Positions 49,689 through 57,736 of a DNA stretch of 64,000 nt are shown here, one piece after another; position 1 is the stretch's first letter; every line of letters begins with the position of its first letter. The DNA is from an uncultured Prevotellaceae bacterium. GTDB taxonomy: Bacteria > Bacteroidota > Bacteroidia > Bacteroidales > UBA932. The notes beneath the pieces are model-generated. The model worked only from the letters and a program-made list of their open reading frames with translations. It was not told the origin of the DNA and did not search any database. The position numbers and the translations under genes were made by a program. The stretch spans positions 1-64,000 of the forward strand of contig CAMVFZ010000007.1 in NCBI GenBank assembly GCA_947166905.1. The letters are read 5' to 3'.

Positions 49689-52600
49689 ATTTTCTTTTTT
49701 CTATATTTCTCAAGCCCATTTCTGGGTTCTGTTATTTGCATAGGCTTTTTCTTTATGGAATAAGTGTTTTTTGAATTTGGATAATATATGTAGTAGTTAT
49801 TTGCTTTTAATTCGGGGTGCTCTTTCATTCTTTTAAAATCTCCTTCAAGATCATCTACTTCTCCGTATTTTTCATATTTACTACCATATTTTCCCGGATG
49901 AGAATGAATAGATGTCTTTGGTACATCTGTGAGCCCGTAATCGCCCCAATAGCCGGCATTGGATTCTTTGTACTTCGTGCCAAGAACAGCATTCTCCTTT
50001 CCAATGTGTACTGCCCACTCAAAGGAAGTATTATCTGCAAGGAATAGAAAGAGTCCTATAGCGTTTTCTACACTTTCTTTGTCGGCACCGAAATTTATGG
50101 ATCGTGTTTCTTTTTTTGTGTTATCTTTCTTTAATTGTAAAAGAATGTCTTCGGAAGAAAAACTCATGGATTCACCACGATTGCCATAGGCATCCACAGC
50201 ATATAATATATGTTCTTTACTCTCTTCCTTTCGAATAACACGTCCATCTCTATATATCTCCCAAACATCCCTTCCTTCCGGATCGACGATATTCACCGGG
50301 TTGCCGGCGCAATAGACGTACGGACTTATTGAGTAGTATTTTTCTGCCATAGGGTCAGGGGTTGTCCAGCGTGCGTGTATGGGGTCGTACCAGCGTGCTC
50401 CGAAGTCATACCAGCCAAGACTGCTCTGGGGGATTTGCTCTTTTCCGCTGAATTTGTACAGGTAACCAGTCTGTTCGACTACATTGTCTGCTGGGCCTCC
50501 ATCCAGTATTACTGTCAATTCCATCTCCAGGCCATAGGGGTAATAGTGGTTAGCACGGACAATGTCTCCGGTGGCATTAATCACGGCTCGGTTGCTACCT
50601 TGATGGTCAGAAAGGAACCATCTATAGCTATACTGCGGTGATGAAGACGGATAACTGACATCTATATAACCGCCATCAACCAAGACTGTTCGTAAAGTGT
50701 CATTTACGAATACCAGATTACCGACATAGTCTTTTGGTATAGTATCATTTGCGGTGCGCCACTCCGTACGGAGTTTTGTTCCGTATGCGCTATACCAGTT
50801 ACGAATACTTCTGGGAGAAGAAGGTTGTACTGTAAAATCCATCGTCTCTGGAAGATTCAATCTGTTGTAAGTGATAGCGTTTATGGAGTTGAGACCATCT
50901 GTGGTAAGACGTCCGTTGTCATCGTATGTACTCTGATTTGAATTAGAGACACCCACTAACTGGTTGCCGTTGTAGACATATGTATTATTGACAATTATTC
51001 CATAGGTGCCGTTGGCGAACAGGCCTTTGCGAACCTGTGTTTTAATATTGCTGTTTCTGTCATAGGTGTATGTGCAGCCGTAATCAGCACCGGTAAACCC
51101 ACTGTAGGAAGCGCTGCTTAGCCTGGATACTCCGTCATACTCAAAGGCATAGCGGTGTGCGACAACTTCTCCGGAAACCGACCACTGTCTGGCGCTTACG
51201 TTTCCGCCCCATTGAGGAGTATTGTTACCTATATCATCTGCCGTATTGTAGGCGAGTGATTCGGAGTACGGTCCTGTCTGTCCTGTCAGCCATGAGCGTA
51301 CATTATATGAATAGGTGGTTGCCGCCGAAGTGCTGCTGCCACGGTCTGTGCGAGAGAGACGGCCAACTGAATCATAGGAATTCGAAGACAAGGTGACCTC
51401 TGTGCCGGACTCCAGTGAGTGCCCGGTTGAAAGGAGACGCCCCCATCCGTCATACGTGTATGAGTAGTCTTCCGTCATAGAAGTGCCGTTTGCAAAGCCG
51501 TGCACAATCCTTTTGTGCAAAGGCTCCCCGGTAAAAGCGTATCCCAGTTGGGTGAACAGTCCGCCTCCCAGATGATCCGTCAGGCGTTCTTGAACAACCC
51601 GGCCTTTGGCATCATAGTATCGTGCAGTGTAAAGGTACAGACTTTCGCCTTCTTTTCCAAATACTTTAACGGCGGTACCAGTTTCAAGACCAAGGGCGGA
51701 AGTCGCGTATTGTCCGTCGCAGCCCGTTGCGGGAGTCTGATATGTCAGCATTGCCCTTTTAGCAAACGGTACACAGGAAGTGATAAATCCGTATTCGTCA
51801 TAATAGCTGACGGAGGATATATCTGCGTTAGTAAGAGTGATGCCCGTTGCGGTGTATCCCATCAGAGTACCGGATGCTCCTGCATACTCGACTTCTACTT
51901 GTACGGTGCCTAGGGCATCGGCAAAGGCATTCCAATTACCTGAGCAGGTTCCAGTAATGCAGTCACGTCCCAAAGCATCCTGCAGCGAGAATGTCCATTG
52001 GCTGGATTTCCTCTGTTCTGCATCCTGAGTCAGCACCGGTCGGTCTCCCTTGTCATATACTTGATAAACCCATCCGGATCCGGGAAGCTTTTTGGCAATG
52101 CATCTGCCACGGGCATCGTATCTGTAAAGGAACACGAACTCGTCTACCGGCATTGCTGCAAGCTGCGAAGCCGTAGGATTGGAGAGTGCTGTGAGAGCGG
52201 CACTGAGTTCCGGCGGAAATACGGCTTCCAGGCGACCGAGCTTATCGTAGAGATACCAGGTGTCCAGGAACCTGTAGTTTTGCGAAACAGCCGTTGTGTC
52301 TACCCTGCGCTCCAATACTGTTCTACCATATAGGTCCGTGAACGTGAGAGCCTCGCGTCCATCCTCATCGGTTACGGATTGTACATTCAGCGAAGCTGCC
52401 GGCACGATGGATGGTGCGCCAAGTTCAAAGGTCGTGTTGCCTGTCCAGACAAGCACTGTCCTCTTGCAGGTCAGGCGTCCGCCGGAGGTGTCATTAGTTA
52501 GCCGCGATGCCCGTTTACCCTTGTCTGCCGTTCTCCACGCGGCTCCGGGACCGTATTCGGTCTTGACTATGTCCAGAGGGCTGTTGTCGTATTCTGTCTC

Positions 52601-55600
52601 CGAGTAACGAACTCCGTCGCCGGCATAAGGAGTGAGCCCATTGGACGATATAGTGGAAAGGCTCACAGATGTACCCGATGGACGACTGTTGCCGGCAGGC
52701 ACGGGGACGGTCAACCAACAGCGGTATGGCCTGTCGCAGGTGTCGTATTCCCGGTAATCCGCCAGGTCGACAGGCGTGACTGAGGTGGAAGTCGGAGAGG
52801 CACCTTTCTGTATAACCTGAACAGGCCGTCCAAGGCCGTCAAAGTATTGGACGGATTCGCGTGGTGATGCTCCTGCGGCACCTGTCGGGATGCTGCTGGT
52901 GATGTATGTTTTCCCTGGATAACTTGCGTTTATGGATGCCCCAGTCGCATAGTGATATGAATACGATTGAACAGGATTGCCGTCATTGTCAATCGCTGAG
53001 ATTAACCTGCCAAGAGAGTCATATACATAAGACTCTGTTATACCACGGCAGTTTGTTGCGCTTGTCACGCCGACACACGGACGATAGGTGTATGTGGTTA
53101 CGGTTGACGATTCCGGAAAGACGCGGACCACATCAATTCTGTCCTGCCCCTCGTTGATGGTGTAGATATCGTTAGCCGCTGTTCCCAGAGGCTGACGCAC
53201 ATAAACCCAATCTCCGTTTCTGCGTACCCTGTAGTCCAGGATATAGTTTACGTCCGGGTCGGCATGGAAGGTGAATGAATAGCTGCCGGTGTGATAGCCT
53301 GCGCTGTGGAAACCGTCTTCATACCACGTGTCGGGGCTGATTCCTTCTTCGAAGTCCTCATACATAAACCCGTCATAGCCGGAAGAAGTCACAACCGCTT
53401 CCGTCCATCCGGCCTCGTAAGTCATCATCGGGTCTTCTGACTGTTCGCCTTCTTCCGTAATGTTGCTTACTGCCTCCACTATGCGTACTGCATGCCATCC
53501 GGAACCCAGAAGAAGAGTCGCATGGTCGCTGGCGTTTATGTAGTCTTGAATGGTAAGGTCTCCGCTTTCTTCAATGCCGTGACTGCTCAGCGCTATCACT
53601 CTTCCTCCGGTCCCGTCAATTGACAGGGTTACGCCCCAGTCCTGGCCATATGATGTGTCAAAGAAAAGGGATACATAGCCACTGTCTCCCAAATAGAAAC
53701 TGGCTACGGGTACGGTAGAACTTGCCGGCACGACATAAAAGATATCATCTTCCTCGGTATGCTGCACATTGCTGATACTTTGAGAAAAAGTGTTCCGAAC
53801 ATTCCCGGCGATGCCGGCGGGTGAAACGCCGTCCGGAGTCCACATGTACGTGTTATATGTGCCGTTTCTTCCGACTGATTCAAGGATATTGCCAAGACTG
53901 TCTGCTTTGGTTACAGTAATGTCCGGGTCGCTGAAGAATGATGTCGGAGACTGGTAAAAGGAAGCCGTGTCTGTTGGAGAAGACAGTTCTGACTGATAAA
54001 AGTGCCATGGTACAAATGTCGTGTATCCCGGGACTTGCCGGTAATCCTGCTTGACGGCAGAGACAAGCCACCCGTTTTGGGATTGTTCCCTTCCGATGAT
54101 GCGGTTGTTCAGCGACAGTGCTGCCATCTCGGGGACGTCGGAACTGTAGTGGGTTCGGATAGTCCCGGAGACATCTCCGCGTGTGATCGTTTCCTTCACA
54201 GGCAGGCGGTGACCGTTGTATGAGTAAGTTGTGGTTTCGACGGAGGCTGTTCCCCCGTCATCAGGATAAACCGTGACAGTTCTGGATCGGAGCGCCGGCC
54301 AGAAGGTGAATTCTTTAGTATATGCAAGGTTAATCACCAAGCCGTTGCTGAACATACGCTGCCCGAAGGATTTGACAAATTGAAGGGTATCCTGCATGTA
54401 TGTCATATCCTCTTGTTGTTTCAATAGTCCCGATGCGTCATAATTCTTAACGCAGAGAAGGTTTCCTCTTGATAGTTCCATTGAAGAGAACGGGTATGCC
54501 AGGGGGCGTCCGTTAATTGTTCCCAGCACATCTGCTGACTGACGGTCAGCACATCCTGTGGTTCCGTGGTTGGAATACTCATATATTCTCTTTCCTCCAT
54601 CTTGGAAGATTTCCGTCACTATGTCATAAGTGATATGTGCTCCATCAGTAGAGGAAAGGGGGCGAATGGCTGATTCGCTGCCAATAACATAATTGACATG
54701 AAGAATATCAACATGATTGTAATTTACAAATGGCAGAAAGCCAAATGCACTCTGATTCGTGTACGGAATATCCGACGCCGTTTCTTCATAAAATGAAGGA
54801 AGGCCGGAGGAAACTCCGCTGGAACGACCGTTTGCCAGTTTATATTCAAACCGACGAATTGTTTCATTTCCATCGGAAGCATGATTCTTTATCTTCTTAA
54901 TACGGAGTCCGCCGCCCAAATTATCAGTGGTCAGCTGCTCCATAGAATAGCCGGGGTATTGCCATTGAATCCTTGAGAAGGAGTTTGGCTCGTAAGTGAA
55001 TTCGGAATAGCCGCCGGCAGGATAATCCAGTCTGGTCAGGATCTCTGCCTTGATTTTCGTGGTGTCGACAGACCTGTAGGCATTGATGGTGTTCCATGAG
55101 ATATCCTCATAATCCTTTCCGTTGTAATAGCCCCAGCGATCAGTCTGCTTTGCGCCGTATGCCGGAAGGGGGAGCGGGTTATAATGCATCTCATACGAGC
55201 CTGACAGAACGCCGTTGCAATCCCGGAACGTTATGCCAAGCAGTTTAAGTCTGGAATTGTTGTTATTTGTGTACGAAAACGTGATGCTGTCCCGGATGCC
55301 TGCCATGGATGACAACTGGAAATACCTGTCTTCTGCTTTCATTGCGGCCCTGGTGACGACGTTTTGTTCTAGACCGCCCTCGGCGTATGTGCGCTGGATG
55401 AGTTCATCGTCTGACAGCACTTGTTTAAGCTCAACAGTCTGTGCTCGGTTGAACGTAAAGGAGTCGCCACTTAAGGTGCATCGCACCGACCTGAGGTACG
55501 ACGGCCGCATCATCATGAAAGAAACGTTGGGGTAACTTGTCCGGTCCGAGCTGGAATCATCATTGATGAGATAGTTCGGATCCTGGGCAATGGAGACTCT

Positions 55601-56590
55601 GGTCAGGTAATCGGAATCTGTTCTTTGGACAGGAGTTCCTTCTTTTTCATACGAAAATACAATGCTTTCTCCATCGGGATATTCAATGCTGGTCAGAAGC
55701 CAGTTGTTCACAGTTGCTCCACCGACGAATCTGTCCGCATCTGTAGATGCGCTGTAAGTACCGAGGCTTGCTTTACAATGAACGGAATATTCTATGGAAC
55801 TGATGTCTCCGCCAAAGTGATATACCGTTCCGTCATCCTTGGTGATGGTAAATGCTTTGATATAGCGGTAGCTCGGTGCGAAAAGGATACTGCTGTTGCG
55901 CTGGATGAGTGCAAAGCTATCATTATATCCGTACTCGAACTGAACGGTAAAGGAAGCATCGGATTTCGATTTAATCTGAACCGCATTCTCGCTGATGAAA
56001 TAGAATGACGCCTGGAGGTCATCCATCGAAACTTGAAATTCGTCAGGCTCCGTATCATAAAACCTGTAGCTGGATCCCCAGTTGTTAATTATATTGTTGG
56101 TGTTAGACCAGTCAATAGCCTGGAGTGATGCGGCATTCTTCAAGTAACATAGCTCAGTGTTCGGATAGGGTCCACTGTGGGTTGCTTGATACTCATCATT
56201 GCTCATCTCGTCTTTTCGGTTATTAACAATGCGGGTAATGCTGCCACCGCAGTGAAGTGACCATCCCTGGCCGACCCAACCCGGATGCAAATCCGGCCGG
56301 TTTCCTCCGGAATGATATGAAAGATAAATGGGAAGGGTTCTTCCCTTGGCCCGTAACTCAGCAAGGGGAATGCTGATCTGTGGTGTGCCGGTAAAAAAGG
56401 ATACCGGGTGTTTTCCGTAGCGCCCCATCTCCATTGCGGTAGGGGAAATAGCTTGAGGGACCTCGCTTGGGAGCAGGCCATCAGCTATGGTTTGAGCATT
56501 GGAGCGTATAGGTAAAGACGCACTGACTAATGCCCACAGAAACATAAATAGTTGCCGCGTGCGGCAGCGTCGATTGCTGTAAAATTGCAT
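49685..56590 (-). CDS. Sec-exported RHS/YD-repeat polymorphic toxin with a JAB-like C-terminal tip
   Basis: 2301 residues. N-terminal signal peptide (LFMFLWALVSASLPIRSNAQ). The N-terminal part has TGTPQISIPLAELRAKGRTL and a PIYLSYHSGGNRPD strand typical of Bacteroidota RHS proteins; the middle has VQYFDGLGRPVQVIQKGASP (DUF6443-like) and many YD repeats (YDSLGRLISA, YDKLGRLEAV, YDARGRCIAK, YDSVGRLSR, YDRNSNIK); the RHS core closes with SPYVYCAGNPVNIVDPEGRD. The last 195 residues (49685-50272) differ in composition and contain FEWAVHIG and TSIHSHPGKYG, like the glutamate and HxHP of JAB/JAMM metallopeptidase folds (JAB-like toxin 1); the usual downstream SxxD is not clear, with only acidic residues EVDD following. 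The shell should encapsulate the tip. No T6SS or T9SS signal is seen. Confidence 0.9.
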   Translation of the reverse strand: MQFYSNRRCRTRQLFMFLWALVSASLPIRSNAQTIADGLLPSEVPQAISPTAMEMGRYGKHPVSFFTGTPQISIPLAELRAKGRTLPIYLSYHSGGNRPDLHPGWVGQGWSLHCGGSITRIVNNRKDEMSNDEYQATHSGPYPNTELCYLKNAASLQAIDWSNTNNIINNWGSSYRFYDTEPDEFQVSMDDLQASFYFISENAVQIKSKSDASFTVQFEYGYNDSFALIQRNSSILFAPSYRYIKAFTITKDDGTVYHFGGDISSIEYSVHCKASLGTYSASTDADRFVGGATVNNWLLTSIEYPDGESIVFSYEKEGTPVQRTDSDYLTRVSIAQDPNYLINDDSSSDRTSYPNVSFMMMRPSYLRSVRCTLSGDSFTFNRAQTVELKQVLSDDELIQRTYAEGGLEQNVVTRAAMKAEDRYFQLSSMAGIRDSITFSYTNNNNSRLKLLGITFRDCNGVLSGSYEMHYNPLPLPAYGAKQTDRWGYYNGKDYEDISWNTINAYRSVDTTKIKAEILTRLDYPAGGYSEFTYEPNSFSRIQWQYPGYSMEQLTTDNLGGGLRIKKIKNHASDGNETIRRFEYKLANGRSSGVSSGLPSFYEETASDIPYTNQSAFGFLPFVNYNHVDILHVNYVIGSESAIRPLSSTDGAHITYDIVTEIFQDGGKRIYEYSNHGTTGCADRQSADVLGTINGRPLAYPFSSMELSRGNLLCVKNYDASGLLKQQEDMTYMQDTLQFVKSFGQRMFSNGLVINLAYTKEFTFWPALRSRTVTVYPDDGGTASVETTTYSYNGHRLPVKETITRGDVSGTIRTHYSSDVPEMAALSLNNRIIGREQSQNGWLVSAVKQDYRQVPGYTTFVPWHFYQSELSSPTDTASFYQSPTSFFSDPDITVTKADSLGNILESVGRNGTYNTYMWTPDGVSPAGIAGNVRNTFSQSISNVQHTEEDDIFYVVPASSTVPVASFYLGDSGYVSLFFDTSYGQDWGVTLSIDGTGGRVIALSSHGIEESGDLTIQDYINASDHATLLLGSGWHAVRIVEAVSNITEEGEQSEDPMMTYEAGWTEAVVTSSGYDGFMYEDFEEGISPDTWYEDGFHSAGYHTGSYSFTFHADPDVNYILDYRVRRNGDWVYVRQPLGTAANDIYTINEGQDRIDVVRVFPESSTVTTYTYRPCVGVTSATNCRGITESYVYDSLGRLISAIDNDGNPVQSYSYHYATGASINASYPGKTYITSSIPTGAAGASPRESVQYFDGLGRPVQVIQKGASPTSTSVTPVDLADYREYDTCDRPYRCWLTVPVPAGNSRPSGTSVSLSTISSNGLTPYAGDGVRYSETEYDNSPLDIVKTEYGPGAAWRTADKGKRASRLTNDTSGGRLTCKRTVLVWTGNTTFELGAPSIVPAASLNVQSVTDEDGREALTFTDLYGRTVLERRVDTTAVSQNYRFLDTWYLYDKLGRLEAVFPPELSAALTALSNPTASQLAAMPVDEFVFLYRYDARGRCIAKKLPGSGWVYQVYDKGDRPVLTQDAEQRKSSQWTFSLQDALGRDCITGTCSGNWNAFADALGTVQVEVEYAGASGTLMGYTATGITLTNADISSVSYYDEYGFITSCVPFAKRAMLTYQTPATGCDGQYATSALGLETGTAVKVFGKEGESLYLYTARYYDAKGRVVQERLTDHLGGGLFTQLGYAFTGEPLHKRIVHGFANGTSMTEDYSYTYDGWGRLLSTGHSLESGTEVTLSSNSYDSVGRLSRTDRGSSTSAATTYSYNVRSWLTGQTGPYSESLAYNTADDIGNNTPQWGGNVSARQWSVSGEVVAHRYAFEYDGVSRLSSASYSGFTGADYGCTYTYDRNSNIKTQVRKGLFANGTYGIIVNNTYVYNGNQLVGVSNSNQSTYDDNGRLTTDGLNSINAITYNRLNLPETMDFTVQPSSPRSIRNWYSAYGTKLRTEWRTANDTIPKDYVGNLVFVNDTLRTVLVDGGYIDVSYPSSSPQYSYRWFLSDHQGSNRAVINATGDIVRANHYYPYGLEMELTVILDGGPADNVVEQTGYLYKFSGKEQIPQSSLGWYDFGARWYDPIHARWTTPDPMAEKYYSISPYVYCAGNPVNIVDPEGRDVWEIYRDGRVIRKEESKEHILYAVDAYGNRGESMSFSSEDILLQLKKDNTKKETRSINFGADKESVENAIGLFLFLADNTSFEWAVHIGKENAVLGTKYKESNAGYWGDYGLTDVPKTSIHSHPGKYGSKYEKYGEVDDLEGDFKRMKEHPELKANNYYIYYPNSKNTYSIKKKPMQITEPRNGLEKYRKKKI

Positions 56591-56636
56591 AATCGGATAA
56601 TTTAATTGATGATTTAGAGTAATTTATGGCAACCAT

Positions 56637-56669
56637 TTTGTTTTTGTGGAATTCGCAAAATATCTTTGC
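56637..56669 (+). promoter_or_regulatory. Full plus-strand promoter with no downstream protein gene
   Basis: TTTG (56637-56640), 20-bp spacer, TATCTTTGC (56661-56669), a complete match to both elements. It points away from the RHS gene into the hairpin-rich region, where no reading frame of note is found. Confidence 0.6.
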
Positions 56670-56830
56670 GGAAATGATAATCGCCAAGCGCACCCGTAAC
56701 CGGGTGTCAATCCTGTCAGATTGTACTAAACGATTAATCATTACAGGGAGATGCTGGCTGCCGCCACATCTCCTTCTGCTTTCCTGGGTGTCTAATCAAA
56801 TTTTACATCGGTCAATTCTTTTATTCCGAT

Positions 56831-56839
56831 GCAAAGATA
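56831..56839 (-). promoter_or_regulatory. -7 box pointing toward the RHS gene
   Basis: Minus-strand TATCTTTGC, a full match. It would give the RHS mRNA a leader of about 235 nt that contains all four hairpins. No -33 TTTG at standard spacing (TTTG 14 bp upstream). Confidence 0.45.
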
Positions 56840-56935
56840 ACGCGCGGGTGTGCCAAAGTGCTGCACAAGCTAAAAAAATAAAAAAAATCTAAAAGAGATA
56901 GAATTGGTACCTGAAGAAAGGTAGGTCTAAAGTAT

Positions 56936-57733
56936 CTACAAAGTATAGAGAGAAGACGGATACTCGCGGGGAAGGGGCTTTAGGAGGATTTCTCCGGATT
57001 TGACGCCGATGGATTCAAGGGCGGCACGGGAGGCTTCGTAGGCTGCTTCGTGGGTATTGTTGTTCTCGCTTAAATGACAAAGGAAGATGGCTTTGATGCC
57101 GGGATGCCAAAGGCGTGTGATAGCGCTTGCGCACTCGTCATTGCTCAGGTGGCCGTTGCCTCCGCAGATCCTCATCTTAAGCTCATGCGGGTAAGGCCCG
57201 CCCATCAGCATATCTACATCGTAATTGGATTCAATCACTACTACGTCGGCCTGGCTGGCAAGGGATATGGCTTCGTCGGTAACGCGGCCGGCATCGGTCA
57301 TAATGAAAAACTTCCTGTCCGCTACTGATATCGCAAAGCCGCAGGTGTGGGTGGCGTCGTGGGGGACGGTGAAGTAGCGTACCTGCATATTGCCAATGGG
57401 GTTCCATCGACCTTCTTCCAATACCCGGCGGCAGGCTCCTATGTGGGGAGCGGTGAAGGTATGGCGTGCCAGGGCATTGTGCAGCTGTGCGGATGCGTAA
57501 ACCGGCTTGCCCAGGCGCTTGCAGAATGAACCCAGATTGCGGATATGGTCCATGTGGTCATGGGTAACCAATATTCCCTGGACGGTGTCCATGCTAAGGC
57601 CGCTTATGCCCATGTACCGCTTGAGGGAGCGAATGGAAGTACCGGCGTCTATAAGTACAGCCTGGCCGTCACACTCAAGGTAGTAGCAATTGCCGCAGCT
57701 TCCGCTGGAAAAACTCATGAACTTAAGCTCCAT
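56936..57733 (-). CDS. MBL-fold metallo-hydrolase (YycJ/WalJ-like)
   Basis: 265 residues. Metallo-beta-lactamase fold: N-terminal SFSSGSCGNCYYLE, the metal motif THDHMDH (57-63), a His in VPHDATHTCG and an Asp in IMTDAGRV, and a later His in LCHLSENNNT. YycJ/WalJ-type proteins are thought to be DNA 5'-3' exonucleases or phosphodiesterases; substrate not shown. It begins 3 bp after the TPR gene on the same strand and is likely co-transcribed. Confidence 0.92.
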   Translation of the reverse strand: MELKFMSFSSGSCGNCYYLECDGQAVLIDAGTSIRSLKRYMGISGLSMDTVQGILVTHDHMDHIRNLGSFCKRLGKPVYASAQLHNALARHTFTAPHIGACRRVLEEGRWNPIGNMQVRYFTVPHDATHTCGFAISVADRKFFIMTDAGRVTDEAISLASQADVVVIESNYDVDMLMGGPYPHELKMRICGGNGHLSNDECASAITRLWHPGIKAIFLCHLSENNNTHEAAYEASRAALESIGVKSGEILLKPLPREYPSSLYTL

Positions 57734-57736
57734 CCC

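Larger units (their letters stand above)
56591..56935. other. 345-bp non-coding region with four hairpins between RHS and the MBL-fold gene
   Basis: No convincing gene. Four stems are readable: CACCCG-TAAC-CGGGTG (56691-56706), CAATC-N6-GATTG (56708-56723), GGAGATG-C-TGGC-TGCC-GCCA-CATCTCC (56747-56773, extended by CAG/CTG across a 2-nt bulge) and CATCGG-N14-CCGATG (56806-56831). They lie between a plus-strand promoter (56637-56669) and a minus-strand -7 box (56831-56839). The region could be the RHS mRNA leader or a separate small RNA. 56872-56888 is an A-rich tract that gives a T-run for the minus-strand gene ending at 56936. Confidence 0.6.

Noticed and set aside
56661..56839. Possible invertible promoter: TATCTTTGC and its reverse complement flank the hairpin region
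   Set aside because: The shared part is only 9 bp and equals the promoter consensus; invertible promoters in Bacteroides have longer repeats, and no invertase gene is near.
56626..56892. 88-codon open frame on the plus strand in the RHS upstream region
   Set aside because: It starts before the -7 box of the local promoter, has no family features, and crosses the hairpins; I favour a non-coding role.
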